Assembly: GCF_000344685.1 (NCBI RefSeq)
Contig: NW_006920411.1
Coordinates: 1,677,626-1,741,625, forward strand
DNA: 64,000 nucleotides
DNA from: Gloeophyllum trabeum ATCC 11539
Lineage: Eukaryota > Basidiomycota > Agaricomycetes > Gloeophyllales > Gloeophyllaceae
Direction: 5' to 3'
This document shows, in pieces, positions 43,812-55,504 of this stretch. Within the stretch, counting starts at the first letter, position 1, and every line of letters begins with the position of its first letter. The notes beneath the pieces were generated by a model, which was not told where the DNA came from, did no database searches, and saw only the letters and a list, made by a program, of their open reading frames with translations. The translations under genes were made by a program, and so were the position numbers.

Positions 43812-45225
43812 ATGTTCCTCTTCACCGCAACGCGATGTATGCGTCTGGCCTGCCGCACACATGTTCTTTCTAGTCGCTATGTCTGGCACCGCTTTCCCGA
43901 ACCTAAGGGCGCTGTTCCTAGGATCGCTTGCTTAGGGCCTCGGTCTTTGTCTGGTACCAGCTCGAAGGCCATCGCAGGCTCTGCGGAGGTTCAGGCGCAG
44001 GCACCCAAGCCAACATGGGTCGACCGCCTCCCACCAAAGATCCGACCATATTTGTATCTTACGCGTATTGACAAGCCCATAGGAACTTTGCTGCTGTTTT
44101 ACCCGTGTGGTGTGTACTAGATTCCTTTGGCCGGTTGGTTATGTGTGATTTATCTCGAAGTTATGCACGATTGTACATGTCAACAGCCTGGTCCATCACC
44201 ATGGCCTCGTACGCGCTCCAGCTCCCTTTCACGACGCCTCTGAAATATATCAGTCTATTCGGACTTGGCGCTATAATTATGAGGGGAGCTGGCTGTACAA
44301 TAAACGACATGTGGGATAGAAATTTGGATAAAGCCGTGGGTGAGTGTATAGCATGCTGCGACATCGCAACAGACAACCTGAGGGTACGTGAAGCTAGAAC
44401 AAAAGATAGACCTTTAGCCAGGGGTGATATCACGCCTGCTCAGGCTTTTGGTTTCCTGGGGCTCCAACTGAGTGGCGGACTCGCTGTCTTGACTCAGTTA
44501 AATTGGTACAGGTACGAAATGTATGCGCTTTTTCCACGAGAAAGGAAATAACGCTAGCAGTATACTTTTGGGAGCCTCTTCTCTTTCGGTTGTGACCATC
44601 TACCCATTCATGAAGAGGATAACGGACTGGCCTCAAGCGGTACTAGGTATGTCTGTTATAGGTCCGGACGCCCGCGCGGAGGGTGACACTTACCTGCCAT
44701 GCTTGAAGGACTGGCCTTCAATTGGGGGACACTGCTTGGTTGGTCCGCTGTGGCGGGCTCTTGTGACTGGTCCGTATGCCTCCCATTGTACGCGGGTGGT
44801 TTTGCCTGGACCTTGGTGTACGATACCATATACGCCCATCAGGTGAGCAGCAATCCGTGGGTTGCGATGTCGATGGGACCTGGCAAGACGTAGACATCAA
44901 CTAATCCCCTTCACAGGATAAAACGGACGACATCCACGTAGGTATCCGCTCTACAGCTCTCCTGTTTGGTCCCTATACTCGGCCGCTCTTGACTGGCCTT
45001 TCCCTGTGTTCTCTCTCGTTGATAACTTACGCCGGCTACCTGAATGCGCACGGGCCCTTATTTTATACCGGAGTAGGCTTGGCTGCTACTCAGTTGGCTT
45101 GCGTCCTATATCGGACAGACTTCGACAATAGGCCGAGTTGTTGGAAAGGCTTCGTTGGTTGTGGATGGGCGGGTTTCTGGGTATGGATGGGAGCGCTTGC
45201 TGACTATGCTATGTTGTTCGCGTGA
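43812..45225 (+). CDS. COQ2: 4-hydroxybenzoate polyprenyltransferase, mitochondrial (Coq2)
   Basis: ATG at 43812. An Arg-rich presequence ([20 protein letters not shown]) fits mitochondrial import. Mature sequence: [72 protein letters not shown] (the NDxxDxxxD prenyl-diphosphate/Mg site), [49 protein letters not shown] (second Asp-rich motif), [16 protein letters not shown] and membrane helices to [15 protein letters not shown] (TGA 45223-45225). It prenylates 4-hydroxybenzoate in the inner membrane, the first membrane step of ubiquinone synthesis. UbiA-family membrane segments are all present. About five introns; no defect seen. Confidence 0.95.
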
Positions 45226-45784
45226 CTGTGAGTCTACTCTTACAGATATGGTGTACCGTGCATTTGCCAGTCTTTCGATGTAATGCGCTGGTTAACCTTC
45301 AGGGTGCATGAAGAACCGTACAGTGTTTGTGATCATGACCAAAACTTTAGACCCGATTGGCCGTGATAGGGCGTCCTCACTGCTATGTCCGGTCGCTAAG
45401 AGACAGACGATTCGTCCATCTATTTCTAGACATGGTGCCCACGAGGTATGTCTTCGACTGTATCATGAGAAGTCTGCATAAAACAGCAAGGGGGAGAAGC
45501 GATTCTACGACGCCACGGCCTCCCATTCAACGGAGCATCCTGGCGCTTCCTCGAGTCCCACACTCCCCAGCGCAAGCTGGGGGTGCGTAAATGCACTTTT
45601 AAAGCAATTCCGGACCGAGTGGTTCTGAACCACCCGCTATAGCGTACCAATTGTCAGTTGCCGGGGAGCCAATGCTTGTCAAAAAAAAGGAAGAAAAAAG
45701 AAAGAAGCGATTCTACGCACCCTGGACAGCTTGACAGGATACGGGCGCCCTCACAGTGATCTAGGACCACGCATAGTCGCCCTT
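45226..45784. other. Intergenic region between COQ2 and the GH43 locus
   Basis: About 560 bp without supported gene. Contains an A/G-rich run near 45680-45708 and a CT microsatellite just after 45790. Confidence 0.5.
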
Positions 45785-46803
45785 ATGCATATTCTCTCTC
45801 TCTCTCCTGTTACCAGCCTTTGCGGCGGTAATGTGCGGCTTTGCGTACACCAATCCAATCGTTATCCACTCCCGATCCATGGATGCTCCAGTGGAACGGC
45901 AACTACCACCTTACCTTCACCAGTGGAGGTGACGTCCAGATTTATCACTGCGCCAGCCTCACCGATTGCCATTCACCTGCGCTTAAATCCGTCTTCACTC
46001 CCAGTGACCATACTTACAAGACCTGTGGGCACCCGAGGTGCACGCCGTCAACAACAACTGGTACATCTTCTTCGCCGCGCAGGACTCCAAGGATAATTCG
46101 GACAATCAGAATCTTCACATGTACGTCCTGAGGGGCCCGCGGCCCCAGACAGCGACTATTACTCCTTCGCAGCCAAAGTCAGCGGGATAAGTGCATGGGC
46201 AATTGGTGGGACGGTGTTCACCTTGAACAACCAGCTCTACATGGTCTACTCGGGTTGGCCAGAAGGTGACACGAGCACTCTGAACCAGCACCTGTTCATT
46301 ACGCAGTTGAGCAATGACGCCAGCGGCAATCCAACCGTCGGTGACCACTATGTAGATGGTAACGCCCAGTATGATTGGGAAACCTTCGCAGACTTGGGAG
46401 GAGCTAGGCACGCTATCAATGAAGGACCGGCATGGCTCCAGAGGAACAACTTCCAAGGCATCCTCTTCTCGGGTTGCGCTAGTTGGGCTTCTTGCCACTC
46501 GATCGGCGTGCTGCAGTTTACGGGGTCGGACCCCATGGCGACGAGTTCATGGACGAAATGGGCAGATCGGTTTTGGCAGAGCAATCCCAATGGCCCGTGC
46601 GTTGTTCAATGACGACGAGCCCGGAGGGCACGCAGGATTGGATGGTCCATGCCACGAGCACATATTACACGGGAAACGAAGCGGGGACACCGGGGTGGAA
46701 TGGGCGGTTGGCGAGGACGCAAGTCATCGATTATGATGGCAATGGTAACCCCATAGGAGGATGGCCCATTGCAGATGGTATTACCCAAGGTGGTCCCAGC
46801 TGA
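45785..46803 (+). pseudogene. Frame-shifted glycoside hydrolase family 43-like gene
   Basis: In order, but in changing frames: a signal-peptide-like SLSLLLPAFAAVMCGFAYTN PIV, then DPWMLQWNGNYHLTFTSGGD VQIYHC (the GH43 DPW..... motif with the catalytic-base Asp), DLWAPEVHAVNNNWYIFFAA (second hallmark, WAPE), DSDYYSFAAKVSGISAWAIG GTVF, LYMVYSGWPEGDTSTLNQHL, HAINEGPAWLQRNNFQGILF SGC, FTGSDPMATSSWTKW, then CSMTTSPEGTQDWMVHATST YYTGNEAGTPGWNGRLAR and TQVIDYDGNGNPIGGW to TGA 46801-46803. At least five single-base frame changes are needed (near 45800, 45880, 46020, 46140 and 46600), several in C or G runs or the CT microsatellite, with no intron signals to explain them. Either a recent pseudogene or homopolymer sequencing errors. 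The family removes arabinose or xylose side chains from plant polysaccharides. Confidence 0.8.
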
Positions 46804-47300
46804 GAGGGAGTCTTAGAGTAGAGCAACGATTAGTCACGCGGTTTTGAGTTTTGCTTGCGTCTTCCTATAGGTACGTTGTACACATCTGCGGGAGGGGGAA
46901 GTCCTGGCGAATCAAAGATGTCAATGTAGTCTGCAATTCGAAGAGGAGATGTTCTTGCAAGTCCATGTGATACCACTGTTGAGCTCGTCAATCTTGGAAT
47001 GATAAATGCCATGAATGCCAAAGGATATTTGAGGTCGCCAAGACATCACATGCGAACTGAGGTCCAACTGGCGCTGTACGGACTCGGTCAGATTTTGATT
47101 GTGTTTCCTCGTGTCCCCGCCGTCATTCAGAGCTGATCTGGGTATTCAAATGTTGGTCGGAATACCGTGGCATTCAAGTACTTGAGTAGTAAATATGATT
47201 GGGGGAGTATTATGATGGACATACTAGTATATTACTGTAATCGAATTATTGAGTAGCTGTCGTCGTGCAGTACGTGTCATTATGGCGACTCAAGTCGGTC
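46804..47300. other. Intergenic region between GH43 and GT18 loci
   Basis: About 500 bp, AT-rich towards its right side, with no recognised feature. It lies at the 3' ends of both flanking genes. Confidence 0.5.
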
Positions 47301-48962
47301 TCAAGTGAAAACCACTCTCTTCGCACAATCTCTGTTATCCAGAGCCCGTACTTGAGGGCGTTCATAGTGTGAAAAGCTATTACTCTTCAGTGAACGCTCC
47401 AAACACGAGGAAGCAGGGTTCCTTACATCGCCATGCCCTGTCGCAAGTCTCTGCTCTAGAACCCCCTCGGCTCGGGATTTCCAGTCCGTATGGATGAGCT
47501 TCGCCAGCCTCATCTTTAACGATTCCATAGTCATCGCTGGCGGAATATATCTTATCTTCCGGTCAGACACAACGTTCATAGACGTGGAGACGGACTCACC
47601 TATCTATCGGATTACGATATGCCCGCTCGAGCGCAGCCATTAGGCCAGCTTTGTCTCCGCTCCGAACATGATATACGTATGGCTCTTCTTGCCAAAGTAG
47701 TCCATCATGCTGCGCGGCCCACTTACTGCGATCATCTGGATATTCTTCATCCCAGCGCGTGACAGGATTAATGAATGGAACACCCAAGCATAATGCATCG
47801 TATGGGCTGGGACTGAGGTCCGGTTGGGCAACACCCACCAGAACCTTGCTGCGTGCTACCTCAGAGTAGAAGGTATGCTTATCCAGTATCCCCAAATTCT
47901 TGATACCAGTGCCGGGTATGGTGTCACCCGGAGACTCAGCAACCCCAGCAACAGCTTTCGGGAAAGTAACACCGGGCCAGGCATATTTAGCGTCTGTGAA
48001 ATAGGACAGTCGCTTCCCGAACACGTATGCTCTGTCCTCTCGCTGGGAAAACGGAACGACAGGCAGCTTCGTGCAGGTGCGTTCGACACTATAGCCAAGA
48101 TAGAAGTTATCAGCGGAGTTCGTCGTCCAGTTTGCGAAATTCTCCGGGCTGAGAGTCCATGCCGCACCGAGAGGATGGCATTGGCCCGTCCAGAAATGGA
48201 AAGAGAGAAGCTTCCAGACGGGTATTCCGAGGGGGTTATCTGCAGATCTTATGCAGGTAGGAGACCTAAAGCATTTGCGTGCCGCCTCGCATTCGAGGAT
48301 AACGACCTTGACCAGGTCAGGGAATTGGCGGTACTGGACGGCAAGTTCTTCGTTATTCTTGGAATATAGAAACGTGTAGCCCATCTCTTGTAACCCTGCG
48401 ATGATACTGGCTGCCCTGTGTTCACACAAGATTATAATCGCGTTGTACTGATATGAACCTTTGAGGTCCTACGCACCAGATATCCTCCCCGGACACGCGC
48501 CCCTCAATCGATCCTGCAAAGTGTGGGCTGGCAAGCAGTACGACGCTTGTCTGGTTCTGATGACAGTTGCTAGTCGATGCGCATCTCAAGAGAGTACGCA
48601 TTGCAACGTTGTTCGCATCTTGGTAAATGTCTGCTCTCTCTGGTTCGCCGATAGGAAACAATTTGTCGAATAGAGACTCGTGAATAGTCTGTACTGGTAG
48701 AAGCCTCCCCGAGCTGTCCGGAGAAGGCAGAAATACGGCGGGGGGAGGGGAGCGCGTCTGAGGTCCGAGCAAGCTCGCACCGCCGAAGAACAAAACGGCG
48801 GCAACAGAGACTATGAGCCATTTCGAGCCCCAACCCCGTATCGACCTCCGGTTCAATCTGGGTGCAGCCAAGTCAGCGTCAAAATCTGCACAGAGAAGAG
48901 GGAGCGTACCGAAGTTTCTCGGAACCGGAGGCAGGCAGCAGCATATATTCTGCGCCGGCCAT
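47301..48962 (-). CDS. GT18-family glycosyltransferase (MGAT5-like), type II membrane protein
   Basis: ATG at 48960-48962 (MAGAEYMLLPASGSEKLR) splices, with the acceptor at CACCCAG, to LNRRSIRGWGSKWLIVSVAA VLFFGGASLL, a single N-terminal membrane anchor as in Golgi transferases. A stem region follows, then DIYQDANNVAMRTLLRCAST and the catalytic part CEHRAASIIAGLQEMGYTFL, CFRSPTCIRSADNPLGIPVW KLLSFHFWTG, GAAWTLSPENFANWT, NFYLGYSVERTC, VPFSQREDRAYVFGKRLSYF, ILDKHTFYSEVARSKVLVGV AQPDLSPSPYDALCLGVPFI NPV and the end YIPPAMTMESLKMRLAKLIH TDW. GT18 animal members add beta-1,6-GlcNAc to N-glycans; the fungal acceptor is unknown. The last codons are uncertain: read straight the frame ends at 47301, or an intron beginning GTAAGG near 47428 would move the stop to 47290. 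Confidence 0.82.
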
Positions 48963-49805
48963 AATGCTAGTGGGGCGACAGGAGGGGGTGTTGAGAAAAC
49001 AGCGTCAGCGACAACTTATGTAGAGAATAGGACCTGTTCGCCCATCACACTTCCTCAGTGACATCCCCATTCACGTTCACGAACGTGATGAACTGAGCGA
49101 GTATCCAATCAGGACTGTGATAGCTGTGAAAGGCACTGAAAGCCAAGGTCGACCGCCGCACAAGATTAGCCCCATATCGCAATCCAAGATGTGGAAGACA
49201 GACTTTCCATTGAAACATCATGATCTCGGTCCAATGTCGGCCGCTGGCTTTTGGCACCGCGCGATCTCAGGCCTCACATCGTCTTGTCGCTCGTGAGCGA
49301 TAAGTCCCGGCTGGGTGCACGTCCTGGAAGCGCCTCGTTACAGGATAGCAGTTAGTCGCGAGTTCCTTATTTGCGACAGCGGGCCTGCCAGTTGGCCTCA
49401 TGAACTCGGTCGATTGATCAATTCGGGCCTGGCGACCATATACGAGACCCGAAACGGTCGACAACGCTCCAAATAACCAGTGCTTACTCGTCCGACGTCC
49501 ACATCGAGGCGTTAAATCATCATTCGTCATAAGGTAGGCTGGCGACAATACATATGCAAGTGAAGTACAGAGAAGTAGATGGATGGGTGTGGCAACAGGT
49601 GTGAAGTGGATACAGTGGTAAATAAATAGATGAGGTGGTCGAGGAGGCTCGCTGAGGAGTGTGGGGAATTACTATTAATGCATGGTATGTTGAAGGAAAA
49701 GGTATTTTCTACGTGCAAGGGATTATACCGTGCCATACGAGACCCTGGTGAATGAGAAATGCGCTGGTGGACTTGATCTTCCTGGAATTGATCGGGACGA
49801 GGTTT
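48963..49805. other. Intergenic region between GT18 and Ytp1-like genes
   Basis: About 840 bp between the GT18 start and the Ytp1-like stop. Short open frames on the minus strand (49045-49257, 49267-49548) have no recognisable domain. No repeat was identified. Confidence 0.5.
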
Positions 49806-52073
49806 TCATGCGGAAGCGTGGAACTTCACAGTTGGGTGCGCTCTGGTTTTCAGCCATCCCTTGAACGCAACAATCGCCAGCGTCCAGCAGAAGCAGAAGC
49901 AAGTGATGGCGACAGCGACGTTGAGGAACATCATCATGTCTATAGGCCATGTGCGTCAGATCTCCTGTCACGCAGCTGGCCTTGATTGTGACTCACCATC
50001 CCGACCACGGCGCATAGCTGCGAGGGTGACCTCTTCCGTGCTGAACATAAACACCAGGCCTCCGCAGGCAAGGAAGAAGCTCGCCAAAGCCTCAGTGGGA
50101 GGCCTAGACGGCAGAATTGACCGAGGAGGCGACAACCACAGGAAGAAGTAGGTTAAAAAGCGGAGAGCAGAGAAGCCAGCAAGCAGCCATCCCCAAAGCG
50201 CATGGATCTCCACCTGTGGGGTAAGCAAGCAGTGGGTCAGCATATAATGTCTCTGTGAAAGCGCACGAGCTTGCTTACCTGGAACAAGTAGGTCTGGAAG
50301 TGAGCGCTCATGGCCAGCCCAGTGACACCAATGACGAGGGCAGGGAAGGGATTGAAGCTAGCCGTGTAGCTCGGCGGCTCCGTAATCGATTCCTGGGCCT
50401 CGTGCTTGCCGCCGAGCCGCCCTGAGCTCGTCGAAGCACCGCTGTGCAGCGCTGCAGTTGAAGCAGCCGCCAGCCATCCTCTAATCCTCCGTGATTCCAA
50501 GCCCATACCAACGAGACCGGCGTACCAGAACATAACAGCGATACCGATGTGCTGGACTTGCTTGGTGGAGTACGGGTCACCCGGCTTAGCACCGAAGCGC
50601 TCCATCCACGTGTTCGAGATGCCGTAGAGGAAGATGACCAGTGATTCCACGAATTCGGCAGTAGGGTATTTGCCTTCGTTGCGCGGCGCACGGTTCCAGG
50701 CCCAACCAAGCTCAGAGAACGACCCAAGGTAACGAGCAAAGGTGACGAGACCGTAGCACCAGAAGATACCGCCCTCTGAATTCAAGCAACCTGATCAGAA
50801 GAGTTGTTGCAGAGACGAAGTTGGATACGCACTGATGAGATGAGCCAGGCAGTTGTTCACAAAGCTCTCCCTGCATCCACCGGTGTAGACGACAATTCCA
50901 CTCAATACTTGCATGAAGCCACCGAAAACCAGAACGCGCTCCAACACTGCGAAGGTTGCGCGGGCAAGGAAGCTCATCCACGACTCCTTAGCCTTTTCAG
51001 TGAGTTCATGAAGTGTTTCATCCGAGTGCCTGGAGCCGGCTGGGGTATGGAAGCCGAAGACGGTTTGCTCAGAGCTCGCTGACGGTGAGTATTGGTGACG
51101 GGAATGGTGCTCGATCTCTTGTCCTTCATCCGACTGGTGGTCGTCGACCTCCTTCTGCATGTCATGCATATCATACTCGTCCGCTTCGGCGACGAGAGCG
51201 TCGTATTCCGATCCCAATGCCGGAGAGGAAGGCTCCTGGCCCAGGACGACGGAAGTCCAAAGTTTCTTGAAGGTGAACTTGTCCGAACCGGAACGGATGG
51301 AACGAATGTAGTTGACCGCCCGTACACCGACATGGAAAATGTCGACGCCGGTAATGCAAAGAGCCAAGAACAGGAAGAAGTATCCCTGGATGGAATGTTT
51401 CTGACCTTCGTACCTGCGGAGGCGATAGGGTTAGGGTCCGTCGATTGCCACAAACACAGATAGAGAAATCCGTTCCGCGCAAATGACGTTGCGTCATTCG
51501 GATATGGCTCAGATCGCGGGATGATCACTTACAAGTCCGGTGTTAACTTCTTATACAGAGCGTTCGACGCAACACCCAGTATGCATAATACCCAGAACAG
51601 TATTACGGTGAAGCCGTGCCATGCGTGCTTAACAGATCTTAACGCGATACCTGGTTGCCATCGTCAACACGGTTATCTTTCAACATGCTTATGACCTCAC
51701 CCGCTGGAAGAGCCCCGAAGAAGGCGAGTGACATGAATAAAATGTGCAGCCCCATCAACCCGGGGTAATGCGGCTCGTCCGACTCCGTGTCATCGAAATC
51801 TGTGGACCAATACGAGGGGGGCGTCGGCGGGTGGTACATAAGAAATTCCGTTTCGTTAATTTCGGTTTTCGGGGCAGCATGGGGGTCGTGACCATGACCA
51901 TGACCGTCTCTCTTGACGAGCGAGTGGTTATCGACAATAAGCACGTCCGAGGCGTCGGGTGCGTCCGAATAAGGCGAAACTGTCACAGGTGGAGCGGCAT
52001 TGGCCGAGGAGGCTGTGAAAGCCACGCTCAAAGCAGGCACCAAGATGCAGAGGCTATACCAGTGTCCACGCAT
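49806..52073 (-). CDS. Ytp1-like integral membrane protein
   Basis: ATG at 52071-52073 with a signal peptide (MRGHWYSLCILVPALSVAFT ASSANA). The lumenal stretch has KRDGHGHGHDPHAAP, a His-rich run that could bind metal. Membrane segments: YPGLMGLHILFMSLAFFGAL PAG, HGFTVILFWVLCILGVASNA LYKK, GYFFLFLALCITGVDIFHVG; a hydrophilic acidic loop (DALVAEADEYDMHDMQKEVD) and ATFAVLERVLVFGGFMQVLS GIV; then the Ytp1 C-terminal domain EGGIFWCYGLVTFARYLGSF SELGWAWN, YPTAEFVESLVIFLYGISNT WMERFG, QVQHIGIAVMFWYAGLVGMG LESRR, VEIHALWGWLLAGFSALRFL TYFF and a last helix to KTRAHPTVKFHASA (TGA 49806-49808). The fold recalls cytochrome b561-type transmembrane proteins (heme His candidates H in HIGI and MSAHFQ). Function in yeast is unknown (probable type-III membrane protein). 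About six introns. Confidence 0.88.
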
Positions 52074-52128
52074 GGCGGCGGGGGTCGAAGAGAGGGTAGA
52101 CGCGGATGTCTGAGACGGTGGGCGAGCG

Positions 52129-52137
52129 TTTTATATA
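52129..52137 (-). promoter_or_regulatory. TATA box of the Ytp1-like gene
   Basis: Minus-strand TATATAAAA, about 57 bp upstream of the start at 52073 and the only strong TATA in this spacer close to the start. A second TATATAAAC-like motif lies near 52395-52403. Confidence 0.55.
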
Positions 52138-53870
52138 CTTCCTGTTTTATCGACGCGCGCCGTCTGGACTCGGCCGGCAAGAGTCGGAGATCGCACTGGG
52201 CGTGGGCTGACAAAACACAACGAGTCAGACAAACCGAAAATCAGTCTAACGTAAACAATTCGACCACGTTCCGCTGCCTTCTCTTCAGCCGCCCGAAGCG
52301 GAGACACAGACTCACCTTACGGTTGCGGCGCAGCGTGCGCCTCTTGATATGTGATGGAAGGTGATGGAGGGATGAAACATAGGAGGGCCTCCAATGTTTA
52401 TATACGGGCTGCAGAGCGTGGCCAGCAATCCTGATCGGGACCACGGCTGACAACATCCATGAGTCATTGTCCGACTCGTCCCAGTGTTTGTTTTGCTATT
52501 TTCTCCGACAGTTCGTGGACGTCGTTCGGAGGGTCAACGTTGTGCTTGTTCGGCCAGGTTCTGCGAGATTCCTATCGGGCAAGTCGCACCGGACTGGTCT
52601 CCGAGATCAACAAAAATGACGCGTGAAATGCCGAACCGCCGTGTATCGATCGCGGAATCTGCATCTTTACCTTTTGATCGCGTCCTCCATGTCATTCATG
52701 ACGCGCACTCCCCGGCCCTGCCCGGCGACCTGTTGGTCCTTGTTGGCCGGACCAGTGCCACAGCACTCTCTCATCGTCGCCACAGCTCACGCCTGTATCT
52801 GAGATATATTGCTTGGGAACTGGCTCACCGCCATTGCGATGTGCTGAGGGCCTCTCCCACCCATCCTACCAGAACGTTCTGATGTTTTCTCAGCGCATTT
52901 TCGGATCCCATCAATCGTTCATCCCGGGACGTCGCGCATCACCCTTTCTGCCTACACACACGGCAGCAGGCCGGCCGGGACCCATAGAGGCCCTATACTG
53001 AGCCGCCAAACATCCTTCTCACTGCCAGAGACCCTTGCAAAATAGTCTCGTGCTGCCTGGCCAGCGCCCTGCGCTCTCATTGACATAAGCCCGCGGACGT
53101 AAACGGTCGCAATTCCTCCGCACAGGTCGTTTTACGGGTCGCGTCTTGCCTAATAGATAACATATTCAGTATGGGAGCTCCTCGGTAGCAACGCAACTGC
53201 TTATAGCGTCCCAGGTCAGCTCTATCCGAGAGCTGGATTTCTTAGGATTCATACAGGTTGTGTCGGGAACATGATGATCACGTTCGTCTCTGATAATACT
53301 GCGTCTACAGGAGCCAAATAGTGCATTGCCTCAAGCCGTGCTGTCCGTATCTGCTGATGCTGTCAAACAGGAAATCGAGCCTCTATCTACGTCTGCGCCG
53401 GAACATACAGCTCACGCCACGATGCACCACAATGCTGCCGGTTATTAAAAATACATCCTCACACTCTTCGCTATTCAATGTGGCGATAGTTCGTACCTAG
53501 CTTCCATCCATTGCGAGGCGCGACAACTTTCTTCAATGAAGGCGAGCTATTCTTGTAGTGTCCCACACCCTCGCCTCGGAGCCACATCCATCTCCATGCA
53601 AGCGCTGGCATTATCGCATCATCCTGATCACCTGTGTAAGCAGTCGGTCTACATTTCCCCGCCGAGGCATCATACGAGCAACTTTGCATTGCATCTCCCT
53701 ACCTCACGAAGGCGAGGAAACACTGCAAAGGTGCTTGTGTTATCCACTCGTAAAATTTTTATGGGGAGACGCAACGCCTGCCAACGGCGCGAGTCGCTTA
53801 GTAAGCAGATTGTGGCTGAAGACTGGCACAAGTGCGCCTTGACCCAACTCGCCGTGTAATGACATCGGAG
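52138..53870. other. Gene-poor region, no supported gene
   Basis: About 1.7 kb. Short frames occur (52484-52882, 53536-53859) but lack domains, intron structure or codon bias that would support them. No repeat copy elsewhere in the window was noticed, apart from the block starting at 53871. Confidence 0.45.
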
Positions 53871-54320
53871 AGTGATTAGAATCTCTTGTAGGATGATATA
53901 ATGGGTCTTTGGGATACAGAGGATGTGTAATGGCATTTTTTCCCCTTATACGTAAGGATGTACATCATAGCTTTCCTATTCCCTCAATTCCCATGCTCAA
54001 CCACCCATTGATTGTGCTTGCAATGCTCAACAGATTACCTTGTGAGATCCCATATACATCATGAAAGGTGTATAATTATTTTATTCAGCTGACTTGAGGC
54101 AGACTTAACCAATTAGCATGTATGACTCGGGATGGTACACTTCTTGTTATGGCTGTAGGCAGAGATATTATGCTTCAGTACACCCAAATATCTGCAAGGG
54201 AAGGGAACCATATCAAGAATGCTATATATGAAGTCTGAGAGAAGCTGTGCAGTCTTTAGTGCATTGGAGAGCGGAAAGGCGACCTCCAGTGTGACACCAG
54301 AACGCGGTTGTCACACACGT
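53871..54320 (+). repeat. Direct repeat copy A (450 bp), left of the gap
   Basis: From AGTGATTAGAATCTC to GTCACACACGT this block is base-for-base the same as 55016-55465. It ends exactly at the first N of the gap, which is the signature of two contig ends that should overlap. Confidence 0.95.
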
Positions 54321-55015
54321 NNNNNNNNNNNNNNNNNNNNNNNNNNNNNNNNNNNNNNNNNNNNNNNNNNNNNNNNNNNNNNNNNNNNNNNNNNNNNNNN
54401 NNNNNNNNNNNNNNNNNNNNNNNNNNNNNNNNNNNNNNNNNNNNNNNNNNNNNNNNNNNNNNNNNNNNNNNNNNNNNNNNNNNNNNNNNNNNNNNNNNNN
54501 NNNNNNNNNNNNNNNNNNNNNNNNNNNNNNNNNNNNNNNNNNNNNNNNNNNNNNNNNNNNNNNNNNNNNNNNNNNNNNNNNNNNNNNNNNNNNNNNNNNN
54601 NNNNNNNNNNNNNNNNNNNNNNNNNNNNNNNNNNNNNNNNNNNNNNNNNNNNNNNNNNNNNNNNNNNNNNNNNNNNNNNNNNNNNNNNNNNNNNNNNNNN
54701 NNNNNNNNNNNNNNNNNNNNNNNNNNNNNNNNNNNNNNNNNNNNNNNNNNNNNNNNNNNNNNNNNNNNNNNNNNNNNNNNNNNNNNNNNNNNNNNNNNNN
54801 NNNNNNNNNNNNNNNNNNNNNNNNNNNNNNNNNNNNNNNNNNNNNNNNNNNNNNNNNNNNNNNNNNNNNNNNNNNNNNNNNNNNNNNNNNNNNNNNNNNN
54901 NNNNNNNNNNNNNNNNNNNNNNNNNNNNNNNNNNNNNNNNNNNNNNNNNNNNNNNNNNNNNNNNNNNNNNNNNNNNNNNNNNNNNNNNNNNNNNNNNNNN
55001 NNNNNNNNNNNNNNN
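54321..55015. other. Assembly gap (695 N), probably artefactual
   Basis: Run of N between two identical 450-bp blocks. Copy A ends at the gap and copy B begins at it, so the gap length is likely fictitious and the true locus holds the block once. Confidence 0.95.
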
Positions 55016-55465
55016 AGTGATTAGAATCTCTTGTAGGATGATATAATGGGTCTTTGGGATACAGAGGATGTGTAATGGCATTTTTTCCCCTTATACGTAA
55101 GGATGTACATCATAGCTTTCCTATTCCCTCAATTCCCATGCTCAACCACCCATTGATTGTGCTTGCAATGCTCAACAGATTACCTTGTGAGATCCCATAT
55201 ACATCATGAAAGGTGTATAATTATTTTATTCAGCTGACTTGAGGCAGACTTAACCAATTAGCATGTATGACTCGGGATGGTACACTTCTTGTTATGGCTG
55301 TAGGCAGAGATATTATGCTTCAGTACACCCAAATATCTGCAAGGGAAGGGAACCATATCAAGAATGCTATATATGAAGTCTGAGAGAAGCTGTGCAGTCT
55401 TTAGTGCATTGGAGAGCGGAAAGGCGACCTCCAGTGTGACACCAGAACGCGGTTGTCACACACGT
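55016..55465 (+). repeat. Direct repeat copy B (450 bp), right of the gap
   Basis: Identical to 53871-54320; begins at the first base after the gap and continues into unique sequence (CACACAGCCAGACGC). Confidence 0.95.
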
Positions 55466-55504
55466 CACACAGCCAGACGCGCTGATTTCCAGAAAGTCGA
55501 CCCC

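Noticed and set aside
53871..55465. Genuine tandem duplication or LTR pair around the gap
   Set aside because: Both copies end or start exactly at the N run and are identical; a contig-end overlap is the simpler explanation.
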